A stretch of DNA of 32,500 nt, from NCBI GenBank assembly GCA_024742875.1, contig JANSXP010000024.1, positions 1 to 32,500 of the forward strand. The letters are read 5' to 3'. Every line of letters starts with the position of its first letter. The stretch's first letter is position 1. Shown piece after piece: positions 14,241 through 22,993 of this stretch. The notes below the pieces were generated by a model. The model searched no databases, was not told the origin of the DNA, and worked only from the letters and a program-made list of their open reading frames with translations. The position numbers were made by a program, and so were the translations under genes. The DNA is from Planctomycetaceae bacterium (GTDB taxonomy: Bacteria > Planctomycetota > Planctomycetia > Planctomycetales > Planctomycetaceae).

Positions 14241-17200
14241 TTATTGGCTGTTTTCCGACCAGTCTGTGACAGTCGAATCGTCCCGGGGCGTTGATTGGGT
14301 GCCAAAATACCAGAACATGCCCGGGCGAATAAGAAACTCGGCGAGCGTGGACGTGGCCAGCCCGCCCAGAATGACGGTGGCGACCGGAAACAGGATTTCC
14401 CGCCCAGGCAGGTGACCGCCCCAGACCAGCGGGACCAGTCCCAGGCCGGTGGTGAGCGCGGTCATGAGAACGGGCGCCACGCGATCCAGACTGCCATCAA
14501 TGATGACGTCCGGATGTCGGCCGTTGACACGGACTCCGTGCAGATACGTTTCCATCAGCAGAATTCCGTTCCGCGCTGCGATGCCGCCCAAAGAAATGAA
14601 ACCCACCATGCTGGCCACAGATGGCGTCTGCCCGGTCAGGAACAGTCCGGCCACTCCACCCACAAAGGCGATCGGCAGGGCGATCAGGATCTGCAGCACC
14701 AGATTCCACGAATGAAACGTGGAGAACAGCACGACAAAGACGCCCCCAATAGCCACGGTACTGAACAGCAGCAGTCGCGCGGTGGCGGCCGCCTCTTCTT
14801 CAAACTGCCCGCTGTAAACCACCGAATACCCTTCCGGCAGTCGAATGTCGGCATCAATGCGACTGCGAATCGCAGCGACGGCTGACTTCAGGTCGCGGCC
14901 ACGCGTGTTCACACGCACGACGATGCGCCGTCGTGCGTCTTCACGCTTGACCTTGTTGGGGCCTTCAGCACGTTTGATCCGGGCCAGCGTCGACAGCGGC
15001 ACACGGGCGCCATCCGGCAGTTCAATGGGCGTGCGGTCCAGGGAGTCCAGGTCGCTGCGGAACTCCTCGTCGAATCGGACCAGCAGGTCAAAGCTTCTCT
15101 GCCGATCAAGCACGGACGAGACCACGCGGCCATTCAGGGCGGTTTCCACCATTTCGTGAATGTAAGCCGCCGAGATGCCGTAGGTCGCCAGCTGCTCGCG
15201 CTTCAGTTCGATCTGAATCTGCGGAATGTAGGTGATCTGCTCCACAATCGGCGGCGCCAGACCGTCAATTTGTTCGACCACGCGCTGAATGTCTCTCGCC
15301 GTCTTTTCCAGTTCCTTCAGGTCATCGCCAAACACCTTGATAGCGATCTCGGCCGTGACTCCGGACAGCATATGGCTGATCAAATGAAAGATGGGCTGTT
15401 CGACTTCCGATTCCACTCCTTTGAGTTCACTGACGGCCTCTTCCAGGCGTTCGATCACCTGTGTTCGCGACAGGCCGCTGTCCGGGTTGAGGGACATGAC
15501 ATACTCTGTTGTGTTCACGCCCATCACGTGTTCATCGTTTTCGGCACGTCCTGTTTTGCTCGTGAACCACAGCAGCGGCCCATCAGGATTGTCGTCTGTT
15601 CGCAGCAGCCTGCGAAACTCAGCGTCAGCGCGGGCCCGTTCCTGGCTGGATGCCTCCAGCGAAGCGCCCGGGGGCAAAAACAGGTTCACCTGAGCGGCCC
15701 CCTCGTCAAACGAGGGAATGAACCGACGGCCCATGCGCAGCAGCGTCACCCCCGCGATCACCACGGACAGGAATGCGATCGTCGAAACCAGCGTCAGTCC
15801 CGAACGGCTGAGGCTGAACCGCAGCAGCGGTCGGATGGCGGCCTTCACACCTTTTAGAAAAATTCCGTCCTGTCGGCTGGCCGTCGCACGCTGTCCCAGC
15901 AGGTAATAGCTCAGGACAGGAGTCACGGTCAGTGAGACTACGGTGGAGGCGATAATGGAAACGACATAGGCGATACCGAGCGGGGCAAACAGGCGCCCCC
16001 CCATACCCGAAAGCGTGAACAGTGGGGCAAAGACGAGCACGACCATCACCGTGCTCATCAGGATTGCGCCGCGGACTTCGCTGCTGGCATCGAAGATCAC
16101 ACGCACAGCCGACAGCGGGCTGTTTAACTGACGATTTTCACGCAGGCGTCGGAAGATGTTTTCGACGTCCACAATCGCATCGTCGACCAGCTCTCCCAGT
16201 GCGATTGCAATGCCGCCGAGCGTCATCACGTTGATGGACAGGTCCAGCCACTGGAAGATCAGTGCGGTGGTCAGCACAGACAGCGGAATTGCGGTGAGCG
16301 TAATGATGGTTGTCCGAAAATTCAGCAGAAACAGAAACAGGACAATCACCACCAGCACGGCTCCGTCGCGGACTGCGTCAACCACGTTGTTCACGCTGTA
16401 GTCGATGAACTCCCGCTGCTGATAGGTCGCTTCAATGCGAACGTCGTCCGGCAGCGAGGCCTGCAGTTCCCTGAGCGCGGCATTGATTTGATCGGTCATC
16501 GCACGGGTGTCGGTCCCCGGCTGTTTCTGAACGGTGATGACAACGCCTGGGTTTCCGTTGATAGCGCTGTCACCTCGTTTCACGGCGGCCTGCTGAGAAA
16601 CGGTGGCCACGTCACGCACCAGCACGGGGCGTTCGGAACGATGATCAATGACTACCGACTCGATGTCCTGCACCGTCTGCACCCGACCGATGCCCCGTAC
16701 CAGCAGTTCCCGGGAACCCTGATTGACGTATCCTCCGGAGACGTTGAGATTGCCATCACGCAGCGCGGTCTCCACATCGTGCAGTGTCACTTCGTAGCGG
16801 TGCAGCGCGTGCGGATCCACCTGCACCTGATACTGCATGCGGCCGCCGCCCATGGTGATGACTTCCGCAACGCCCTGAATGCGCAGCAGCCGCGGTCGCA
16901 CGACCCAGTCTCCCAGTGTCCTCAGCTGCAGTGCGTCTGTTTCGTTGGTTTCACTCCACATGCCAACCAGCATGATCTGGCCAAGCAGCGAGGAGATCGG
17001 TCCCATCCGTGGTCGGACTCCCGGTGGCAGACTGTTCAGTGTGGCGGCGATTCGTTCGCTGACGATCTGCCGGGCGACGTAGACATCCTGACCCCAGTCA
17101 AAGTCGACATAAATGACGCTCAGTCCGATGTCCGAAGTGCTGCGCACAGACGTGACACCGCTGGCACCGTTGACGGCCGCCTCAATGGGAAACGTGACGA

Positions 17201-17390
17201 GCGTCTCGACTTCTTCGGGGGCCAGCCCTGGGCATTCGGTGATCAGCACCACGCGTGGACGGGTTAGATCCGGCAGTACGTCAATCGGCAGCTGGGTGGC
17301 CTGCATGGATCCATAGGCCATCAGGCCGACTGCCACTGCCAGGACGGCCAGGCGGTTGTTTAGCGCGGTGCGGATAATGAGATTCAGCAT
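14241..17390 (-). CDS. Heavy-metal-type RND efflux pump, CusA/CzcA family
   Basis: 1049 residues, the normal length for this family. The N-terminal TM with 'QATQLPIDVLPDLTRPRV', the porter motif 'EEVETLVTFPIEAAVNG', and paired 12-TM architecture (TM blocks at about 340-520 and 860-1030) are all present. The TM4 proton-relay motif reads GELVDDAIVDVEN (Glu400, Asp403, Asp404, Asp408, Glu410). The conserved Asp of CusA-like pumps corresponds to Asp403, but this version carries more acids than the E. coli motif as I remember it. The pump is driven by the proton gradient and exports metal ions or related substrates from periplasm or cytoplasm via the MFP and outer-membrane channel. Copper/silver versus zinc/cobalt specificity cannot be assigned. 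It lies 124 nt after the MFP gene. Confidence 0.92.
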   Translation of the reverse strand: MLNLIIRTALNNRLAVLAVAVGLMAYGSMQATQLPIDVLPDLTRPRVVLITECPGLAPEEVETLVTFPIEAAVNGASGVTSVRSTSDIGLSVIYVDFDWGQDVYVARQIVSERIAATLNSLPPGVRPRMGPISSLLGQIMLVGMWSETNETDALQLRTLGDWVVRPRLLRIQGVAEVITMGGGRMQYQVQVDPHALHRYEVTLHDVETALRDGNLNVSGGYVNQGSRELLVRGIGRVQTVQDIESVVIDHRSERPVLVRDVATVSQQAAVKRGDSAINGNPGVVITVQKQPGTDTRAMTDQINAALRELQASLPDDVRIEATYQQREFIDYSVNNVVDAVRDGAVLVVIVLFLFLLNFRTTIITLTAIPLSVLTTALIFQWLDLSINVMTLGGIAIALGELVDDAIVDVENIFRRLRENRQLNSPLSAVRVIFDASSEVRGAILMSTVMVVLVFAPLFTLSGMGGRLFAPLGIAYVVSIIASTVVSLTVTPVLSYYLLGQRATASRQDGIFLKGVKAAIRPLLRFSLSRSGLTLVSTIAFLSVVIAGVTLLRMGRRFIPSFDEGAAQVNLFLPPGASLEASSQERARADAEFRRLLRTDDNPDGPLLWFTSKTGRAENDEHVMGVNTTEYVMSLNPDSGLSRTQVIERLEEAVSELKGVESEVEQPIFHLISHMLSGVTAEIAIKVFGDDLKELEKTARDIQRVVEQIDGLAPPIVEQITYIPQIQIELKREQLATYGISAAYIHEMVETALNGRVVSSVLDRQRSFDLLVRFDEEFRSDLDSLDRTPIELPDGARVPLSTLARIKRAEGPNKVKREDARRRIVVRVNTRGRDLKSAVAAIRSRIDADIRLPEGYSVVYSGQFEEEAAATARLLLFSTVAIGGVFVVLFSTFHSWNLVLQILIALPIAFVGGVAGLFLTGQTPSVASMVGFISLGGIAARNGILLMETYLHGVRVNGRHPDVIIDGSLDRVAPVLMTALTTGLGLVPLVWGGHLPGREILFPVATVILGGLATSTLAEFLIRPGMFWYFGTQSTPRDDSTVTDWSENSQ

Positions 17391-17514
17391 GCGTGGCTCA
17401 AAACAGCGTTTGCCCGGAAAACGTCAGAGGATCGTAGCGGAAGATGACGCATACGGAAGCGGCGTCGCGCCCGCCCGCCGCTCTGTCTGCACGACTGCGA
17501 CGACCGCCCTGCGA

Positions 17515-19038
17515 TCAATGCTCATGTCCATGATCGTGGCCATGCCCCCCACCCTCGCTGGAGGCGCGCAACAGCATGTCTGCCTGACTGACCGCAATGG
17601 TCTGTTTGGGGCTCAACTGGTTGCGATGATCGATGACCACGGTCCGCTGGTCACGGTAACGCACGCTGACCACCAGTTTTTTCAGTTCTGCGTGCGGGGG
17701 TGTGTCTCCATGAAAGTGGTCGTGAATCGCGATTCTTCGAAACACCACCGAGTCCACGCCCTCCTCTGTCACCGCCTCAGCCGGCAGAACAACCAGGTTT
17801 TCCAGTGTGTGCATCGGGATGCGGACGTGGCCTCGCTGTCCGGGCTTAAATCTCCACGTGCGAAACCGCCGCTGCTGGCTGTTGATGTTTTCCGCCAGGA
17901 CCTCATTGGGCACTTCAATGTAGAAGCGGTACGTCTGTGTTTCGTCGTCAACGTGGTTGTCCATGAACAGCACACGCAGGTCGTCAATGACGACAGGCGA
18001 TGCATCGTCGCCGATTTCGATGGAGACCGGCAGTTGATCGTTGATGATTCCCGTCAGGGTTTCCAGATCGCGTTCGTACGCCTGTCCTTCGATCAGCAGC
18101 GTTTCATGATACGCCAGGTCGCTCACCGCCTGCCCCGCCTGCAGCACAGAACCCGGGCTGACGCGCATGGACTCGACCGAGTAAACCCAGGGACCGACGG
18201 GTTGCCGTTCGTCATGCGGTGTCAGTTGAAACAGAGAGTTCCGACCGTTTGTTCGCTGCGTCATGCCAGGTGGTGTTTCGGGACGAATATCGCGGGGCAC
18301 CCGAATGACGACAGACCGCACCAGTTGTTGTTCGCGAATGATGGCGTCCACGTCCTCCTCTGCCAGACCCCGGATCAGCAGCTCCTGTCGCTTGGCCTCG
18401 ATCACGGACTTCATGCGTCGCTGTTCGTACTGCTTTTCGATCAGATTCTTGCGGGCGATGCCGCCGTCTGCACTCGCGGGCTGCAGACGTGCGATTTCGT
18501 CGTCGATGATTTTGAGCTGCTGTACGGAGTCCAGCAGCAACGACTGGGCGGATGCCAGTTCGTCCCCGGTCAGTTCCAGTTCGACCAGAGGGTCCCCTTC
18601 CCTCACCGACTGCCCCACCTGCACAAAAATGCGTCGCACCACACCGCTCATTCGACTGGATGCCTGCAGGTTGCTGGTGGTGGGACGCTCCCGGACGAAC
18701 GCAGGCACAGAAAAGTACTGCGTGTAGGTGGTGGGCTGATCCTCGACACGCGCGAAGTTCACGCCATAGGTCTCAATCGCCGCCAGCGAGACCTCAAACA
18801 AATCGTTCTGTTCGGGCGACTCGGCCGCAGAGGTATCGCCGGTCGACTCGTCCGCCAGCCAGCCACTCACCACACCCCGCACACCCGATTGCGGGATGAA
18901 CAGCCCGCCTGCCAGACCGAATGCGGCCGCGATGGTGGTAATCAGCACAAGAAAAGTGCGGTCGCCCCGCAAACCGGCGGTGCGACTGGGGGCAGGCTTC
19001 TCAGAAGGCTCGGCCGGAGGTGGCGAGGATGGGGGCAT
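17515..19038 (-). CDS. RND efflux membrane fusion protein (CusB/CzcB-like) with His-rich C-terminus
   Basis: 507 residues from ATG 19038 (MPPSSPPPAEPSEKP...); upstream codons in frame continue but have no ATG of better quality until 19155. A Pro-rich cytosolic lead is followed by one TM anchor (about 28-47). The periplasmic part has the adaptor order: lipoyl-like halves ('SSRMSGVVRRIFVQVGQSVREGDPL' and 'PGSVLQAGQAVSDLAY'), a helical hairpin (about 185-240), then beta-barrel and membrane-proximal domains ('RFKPGQRGHVRIPMHTLENLVVLPAEAV'). The last residues GGGHGHDHGHEH form a five-His metal-binding tail. It bridges the pump and outer-membrane channel, and the His tail supports a metal substrate. 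It is divergent from the TolC-like gene. Confidence 0.9.
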   Translation of the reverse strand: MPPSSPPPAEPSEKPAPSRTAGLRGDRTFLVLITTIAAAFGLAGGLFIPQSGVRGVVSGWLADESTGDTSAAESPEQNDLFEVSLAAIETYGVNFARVEDQPTTYTQYFSVPAFVRERPTTSNLQASSRMSGVVRRIFVQVGQSVREGDPLVELELTGDELASAQSLLLDSVQQLKIIDDEIARLQPASADGGIARKNLIEKQYEQRRMKSVIEAKRQELLIRGLAEEDVDAIIREQQLVRSVVIRVPRDIRPETPPGMTQRTNGRNSLFQLTPHDERQPVGPWVYSVESMRVSPGSVLQAGQAVSDLAYHETLLIEGQAYERDLETLTGIINDQLPVSIEIGDDASPVVIDDLRVLFMDNHVDDETQTYRFYIEVPNEVLAENINSQQRRFRTWRFKPGQRGHVRIPMHTLENLVVLPAEAVTEEGVDSVVFRRIAIHDHFHGDTPPHAELKKLVVSVRYRDQRTVVIDHRNQLSPKQTIAVSQADMLLRASSEGGGHGHDHGHEH

Positions 19039-19259
19039 GACAGAATTACGCCTGGGAGGGAAAGCAGGGACCGAACTATAGCCGTCCGCTGAATGATCTC
19101 GAAGATTAACCGTCGGCGGCGGGAGGCCAGCGGGCGGAATGAGACTGCTTCTCACCTGCGGGCCTGTCGCGACCGGAATCTGATCTGCCGCAATTGCTGC
19201 CGAATCACGCCATCCAGTGCCGCCCGCTGCGGATCGGCCCGCCCATCAGAAATCCCCTA

Positions 19260-19276
19260 ATCCGATCACGTCGGAT
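19260..19276. promoter_or_regulatory. Inverted repeat, possible operator in the divergent efflux promoter region
   Basis: ATCCGA (19260-19265) and TCGGAT (19271-19276) are exact inverted copies around the 5-nt spacer TCACG. The site lies in the 350-nt gap between the divergent MFP and TolC-like genes, where a shared regulator would be expected to bind. No regulator gene is present in the window. The match is short, so chance cannot be excluded. Confidence 0.35.
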
Positions 19277-19336
19277 AAGGCGGCGGCCGCGCCGCGAGCC
19301 TCTGTGAAGCGAGAACTTCTGTTTTTTGCCCTCTTG

Positions 19337-19368
19337 CCTGGCGTCCGATATCTCCTGTGGACGCCAGG
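19337..19368 (+). promoter_or_regulatory. Perfect leader hairpin touching the SD of the TolC-like gene
   Basis: CCTGGCGTCC (19337-19346) pairs perfectly with GGACGCCAGG (19359-19368) around a 12-nt loop. The 3' arm runs directly into AGGAGGG (19366-19372), the only SD-like sequence before the ATG at 19389. Folding would hide part of it. A T-run (19322-19327) lies just before the hairpin, not after it, so a plus-strand terminator is unlikely. A translational switch is possible (inference). Confidence 0.45.
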
Positions 19369-19388
19369 AGGGCGTGCCTATCCGAAGG

Positions 19389-20741
19389 ATGGATCTGTTG
19401 AGGACGTTCTGGCTCATCGTTGTTGTTGCGATTGGTACTCAGCCGCTTTGGGCTCAGTCGCCGCCTGTTCCCTCTGCGCCAGCCGAAACGGCATTAAAGT
19501 CTGTCGAACGTGGCCCCGAGTCGGAGGCTCCCGGCAGACAACGGTCGCCTTCAGCCCCGGGTGAAGGGCAGGAGCAGCCGGTGCTCACCGCAGCCACGGC
19601 GATTGCAGCGGCTGTGGGCAACCATCCTCAATTGCGGGCCGCTCGATCGGCCATCCGTCGGCAGCAGCACCTGCGGTATCAGGCGACCCGTCGTCCCAAC
19701 CCGACAGCCGGCTACCTTGCCGCGGAAGTTGGCAATGAAGCGGATGCCGGCCAGCAGGGCCTGTTCCTGAGCCAGGAGTTTGTGCGAGGAGACAAACTCA
19801 CACTGGATGGCCAGATTCGATTTCAGGAGATGCTGCTGGAGCAGGAACGTCTGCGACTGCGGCAACTGAGAATTGAGGCCGATGTTCGTTTTGCGGTGAT
19901 TGAAGTGGCCTATGCGCAGGAGCAGCAGAAGCTGTTGCAGCGGCTGCAACAGTCGCTGGATAATGCTGTGTCTGCCGTCAACACGCTTGTGCGTTCCGGC
20001 GAGCTGAGCAGCACGGCCGCTCTGCAGTCGCGTCTGGAGGCGCAGCGGAATCTGATGAAAACAGCGCGCACCAAAGCCGCGCTGGCGACCGCTCAGCAGG
20101 CGCTGGCTGCCGTGGTGGGCTGGAAATCATTTGCGGCACCGGTGGATGTTTCCGTACTGCGACCTGACCTGGAGACGGACGATACGCTTCGCTGGGACCG
20201 CATACAATCGAGCAGTCCGGAACTGGCCGTCGTCCGGGCACAGCAGCAGGTGGCGCGAGCACGTGTCTGTCGTGAACAGGCGGAGCCTATTCCCAATCTG
20301 CAGACGCAGTGGAGTCTGCAGCAGGATGCCGCCACGGACTATACAGTGCTGGGCATTCAGCTGGGCGTGGAACTGCCGGTCCGCGATCGCAATCGCGGAG
20401 CCATCAGTGCGGCGCATGCCGAAACCTGGCGATTTCAGAATGAGGCCGAAGCGATCACACGCGATCTGAAAACGCGGTATGTGCGTCTGGCTGGTGAAGC
20501 ACGGCAGGCGGAACTGCAGCTGAAAACGATCAAGGGAGATCTCGAATCGCTGGCACTGCAAAACGTGTCCACGACACAGCGCGCGTTTCGCCTTGGGGAA
20601 GCCACCTATCTGGATTTGCTGAATGCTCAGCGGGCATATGTGTCGTTAAGCCTTGAGACGCTGGAACTGTATCGTCAGCTGGCTCTGATCGGTGCTGCAT
20701 TTGATGCTCTGCTGGTGAGCGTGCCGCCCGCTTCCCGGTGA
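19389..20741 (+). CDS. TolC/CusC-like outer-membrane efflux channel protein
   Basis: 450 residues from ATG 19389, with a normal signal peptide (MDLLRTFWLIVVVAIGTQPLWAQ, cleavage near 23). GTG 19374 is an alternative start closer to the AGGAGGG sequence. After a Pro/Ser/Glu-rich linker come the two long outer-membrane-efflux-protein repeats, each with helical hairpins: 'NHPQLRAARSAIRRQQHLRYQA' early in repeat 1, 'SSPELAVVRAQQQVARARV' early in repeat 2, and the closing 'RLGEATYLDLLNAQRAYVSLSLETLELY'. These proteins trimerise into the exit duct of RND pumps. It is divergent from the MFP/pump genes and is the likely third component. A hairpin terminator follows 16 nt after the stop. Confidence 0.9.
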   Translation: MDLLRTFWLIVVVAIGTQPLWAQSPPVPSAPAETALKSVERGPESEAPGRQRSPSAPGEGQEQPVLTAATAIAAAVGNHPQLRAARSAIRRQQHLRYQATRRPNPTAGYLAAEVGNEADAGQQGLFLSQEFVRGDKLTLDGQIRFQEMLLEQERLRLRQLRIEADVRFAVIEVAYAQEQQKLLQRLQQSLDNAVSAVNTLVRSGELSSTAALQSRLEAQRNLMKTARTKAALATAQQALAAVVGWKSFAAPVDVSVLRPDLETDDTLRWDRIQSSSPELAVVRAQQQVARARVCREQAEPIPNLQTQWSLQQDAATDYTVLGIQLGVELPVRDRNRGAISAAHAETWRFQNEAEAITRDLKTRYVRLAGEARQAELQLKTIKGDLESLALQNVSTTQRAFRLGEATYLDLLNAQRAYVSLSLETLELYRQLALIGAAFDALLVSVPPASR

Positions 20742-20756
20742 CGCCTGTCAACATTC

Positions 20757-20793
20757 TCGTCTGAAGACTCTGCCGAAGTCTTCAGACGACGTT
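20757..20793 (+). terminator. Hairpin terminator after the TolC-like gene
   Basis: TCGTCTGAAGACT (20757-20769) and AGTCTTCAGACGA (20777-20789) form a perfect 13-bp stem with a 7-nt loop, starting 16 nt after the stop. Only a short T-run (CGTTTCC) follows, so termination may be partial or the hairpin may serve as a transcript-end stabiliser. Confidence 0.6.
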
Positions 20794-20823
20794 TCCGCCT
20801 GCCGGTCGTCCCTCCGGGGGGCT

Positions 20824-20966
20824 TGCAGGCCCGCAGTTTGCCGGCCTGCACGTGGCCTCATGCGTACCCGGCAGCTCAGAAGAAACCCGTCGGAGACAAT
20901 CTGTCGCCCGGCCCTGAGAATCTGCCGCCCGTCCTCTTCTGTTGCTGCAAAAATTCTGCAAAATTC
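20824..20966 (+). repeat. Inverted repeat and tandem AT-rich repeat in the MoxR/Bat operon leader
   Basis: In the 305-nt gap before the MoxR gene, TGCAGGCC (20824-20831) and GGCCTGCA (20843-20850) form an inverted repeat. Further on, CTGCAAAAATTC (20945-20956) is followed directly by CTGCAAAATTC (20956-20966), ending about 80 nt before the MoxR start. The AT-rich tandem pair stands out in GC-rich surroundings and is a plausible promoter or regulator site, but I cannot fit clear -35/-10 boxes. Confidence 0.4.
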
Positions 20967-21046
20967 CCGCCAGGTATTCGCAGCGCCCGGCAACGGGTTT
21001 CCGCGGACCTCTGGAAACACTTGGGCACGGCAATTGACGGCGAACG

Positions 21047-22036
21047 ATGCACGCAGACATTCAACAGGTGAAGGAAAAAGTTGGCGAAAAGTCGGATCTG
21101 ATCCGCCAGCTGAAGAGTGAACTCGGCAAAGCCATTGTGGGCCAGGAGCGAATGGTTTCGCGATTGCTGGTGGGATTGCTGACAGAAGGACACGTACTGC
21201 TCGAAGGTGTTCCCGGGCTGGCCAAGACGACCGTGATTACGGCTCTGGCTCAGGCGCTGTCGGTGGACTTCAGTCGGATTCAGTTCACTCCGGATTTGCT
21301 GCCCGCAGACCTGATCGGCACACTGATTTACCAGCCGGCCGATGGAACGTTTACAACCCGCAAAGGACCGATCTTCAGCAACCTGGTCCTGGCCGATGAA
21401 ATCAACCGCGCTCCGTCCAAAGTGCAGTCGGCCCTGCTGGAGGCCATGCAGGAGCGTCAGGTGACCATTGGCGATAAGACATATGCGCTCGACAGGCCGT
21501 TTCTGGTTCTCGCCACGCAGAACCCTGTCGAACAGGAAGGCACCTATCCGCTGCCCGAAGCCCAGGTTGACCGCTTCATGCTGAAAGTCACCATCACCTA
21601 TCCGACATCCGATCAGGAGCGTCAGGTGCTGGACATGGCACTGGACGGAATCCACCGCCCGGTGAATGCCATCATGCAGCCACAGGACATCTTCGACATG
21701 CAGGATGTGTGTCGCATGATTTATATCGATGATCAGATTAAGGACTATATCGTCAGTCTGGTGCGAGCCACACGTGAGCCTGAGGCATTTCAGATCAGCG
21801 GGATGGCGGATCTGATTGACTTTGGCGCGTCACCGCGAGCCAGCATCTTTCTGGGCAAAGGGGCCCGCGCCATCGCGTTTTTAAACGGACGCGGCTACGT
21901 CACGCCCCAGGATGTCAAAGACATCGCGCCGGACGTGCTGCGGCATCGTGTGGTCCTGACCTACGAAGCCGAAGCGGAAGAGAAGACGTCGGACGACATC
22001 ATCCGTGAAATTCTCAACGCCATGCCCGTCCCCTGA
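21047..22036 (+). CDS. moxR: MoxR family AAA ATPase
   Basis: 329 residues, standard for the family. Walker A is GVPGLAKT (Lys60), Walker B LVLADEINRAPSK (Asp117-Glu118), and sensor 1 is the ATQNP segment (Asn159); the family signature EGTYPLPEAQVDRFM follows. The C-terminal lid contains 'SPRASIFLGKGARAIAFLNGRGYVTPQDV'. MoxR proteins are cytosolic chaperone-like ATPases that act with von Willebrand factor A proteins, often on envelope or metal-cofactor targets. It is the first gene of the Bat-type operon; a DUF58 gene follows after 72 nt. Confidence 0.96.
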   Translation: MHADIQQVKEKVGEKSDLIRQLKSELGKAIVGQERMVSRLLVGLLTEGHVLLEGVPGLAKTTVITALAQALSVDFSRIQFTPDLLPADLIGTLIYQPADGTFTTRKGPIFSNLVLADEINRAPSKVQSALLEAMQERQVTIGDKTYALDRPFLVLATQNPVEQEGTYPLPEAQVDRFMLKVTITYPTSDQERQVLDMALDGIHRPVNAIMQPQDIFDMQDVCRMIYIDDQIKDYIVSLVRATREPEAFQISGMADLIDFGASPRASIFLGKGARAIAFLNGRGYVTPQDVKDIAPDVLRHRVVLTYEAEAEEKTSDDIIREILNAMPVP

Positions 22037-22108
22037 CGATTCGCAGGAATGCCTCTTCAGCGGCCACAGGCCCCCATTTTTCTCCCTGTTGTTTCTTTGC
22101 TGTGACAC

Positions 22109-22993
22109 ATGACACAGTCCCTTGCCGACATCATTCGCAAAGTGCAGCGTATCCAGATCGTGGCCCGTCGATCGGTCAATGATCTGATGGCGGGGCAGTA
22201 TCGCAGTGTGTTTCGTGGCCGCGGCATGGAGTTTGATGAAGTTCGCGAGTATCAGCCGGGCGACGACGTCCGCACCATCGACTGGAATGTGACGGCCCGC
22301 GCAGGCACGCCGTTCATCAAACGCTTCAGCGAAGAACGCGAACTCACTGTTCTGTTTGTGGTGGACGTCTCGGCCTCCGGAATGTTTGGTTCGGCGGAAC
22401 GCTCCAAACTGGATGTGATGATTGAGATGTCCGCTCTGCTGATGTTTTCGGCCCTGAAAAACAATGACAAAGCGGGGCTGCTGCTGTTTGCCGGCGACGT
22501 GGTTTCGTTTTTTCCTCCCCGCAAAGGCAAAGCCAACGTGCTGCGTCTGATTCGCGAGATGCTGGCCACTGAACCTGTGGCTCAGGAGACCCGTCTGGAA
22601 GCCGCGCTGGAGTATCTGAATCGTGTGCAGAAACGCCGCGCGGTCGTGTTTTTGATTAGCGACTTTCAGACAACAGCCGCACGACAGGCGCTGGCCGTCT
22701 CCAGTGGTCGCCATGATCTGGTTGCGATTACGGTCGTGGATCCGCGCGAGCAGGCATTGCCGGATGTGGGCTTTCTCACTCTTGAAGATGCCGAAACGGG
22801 CCAGTTGGTGGAAGTGGATACGCGTCATCCTGAGGTTCGCCGAATGTTTTCCGAGGCGGCGTCCGCTCGACTGGGAAATCTCTCGGAGGGCTTGAAAAAG
22901 GCGGGCGTGGATCAGCTGAGTGTGGATACCAGCGAATCCTACACGAGTAGTCTGCGGCGTTTTTTCGAAACGCGGGAAAGGCGGCTGCGATGA
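22109..22993 (+). CDS. DUF58 domain protein (VWA-like MoxR partner)
   Basis: 294 residues. The DUF58 core signature is clear: 'FRGRGMEFDEVREYQPGDD' and 'RTIDWNVTAR' (residues about 36-64). It is followed by a VWA-like fold with the MIDAS motif DVSAS (86-90) and a second conserved strand 'KAGLLLFAGDVVSFFPPRKG'. There is no membrane segment, so it is probably a soluble partner. DUF58 proteins almost always sit next to MoxR, and here the gene lies between moxR and the batA/batB genes. It ends in a 4-nt ATGA overlap with the next gene. The exact role is unproven in the family. Confidence 0.94.
   Translation: MTQSLADIIRKVQRIQIVARRSVNDLMAGQYRSVFRGRGMEFDEVREYQPGDDVRTIDWNVTARAGTPFIKRFSEERELTVLFVVDVSASGMFGSAERSKLDVMIEMSALLMFSALKNNDKAGLLLFAGDVVSFFPPRKGKANVLRLIREMLATEPVAQETRLEAALEYLNRVQKRRAVVFLISDFQTTAARQALAVSSGRHDLVAITVVDPREQALPDVGFLTLEDAETGQLVEVDTRHPEVRRMFSEAASARLGNLSEGLKKAGVDQLSVDTSESYTSSLRRFFETRERRLR

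Noticed and set aside
17356-19092. 578-residue plus-strand ORF antisense to the membrane fusion protein
   Set aside because: It is the mirror of a well-supported MFP gene. Its composition (His-, Arg-, Gln-rich, no domain) is that of an antisense frame in high-GC DNA.
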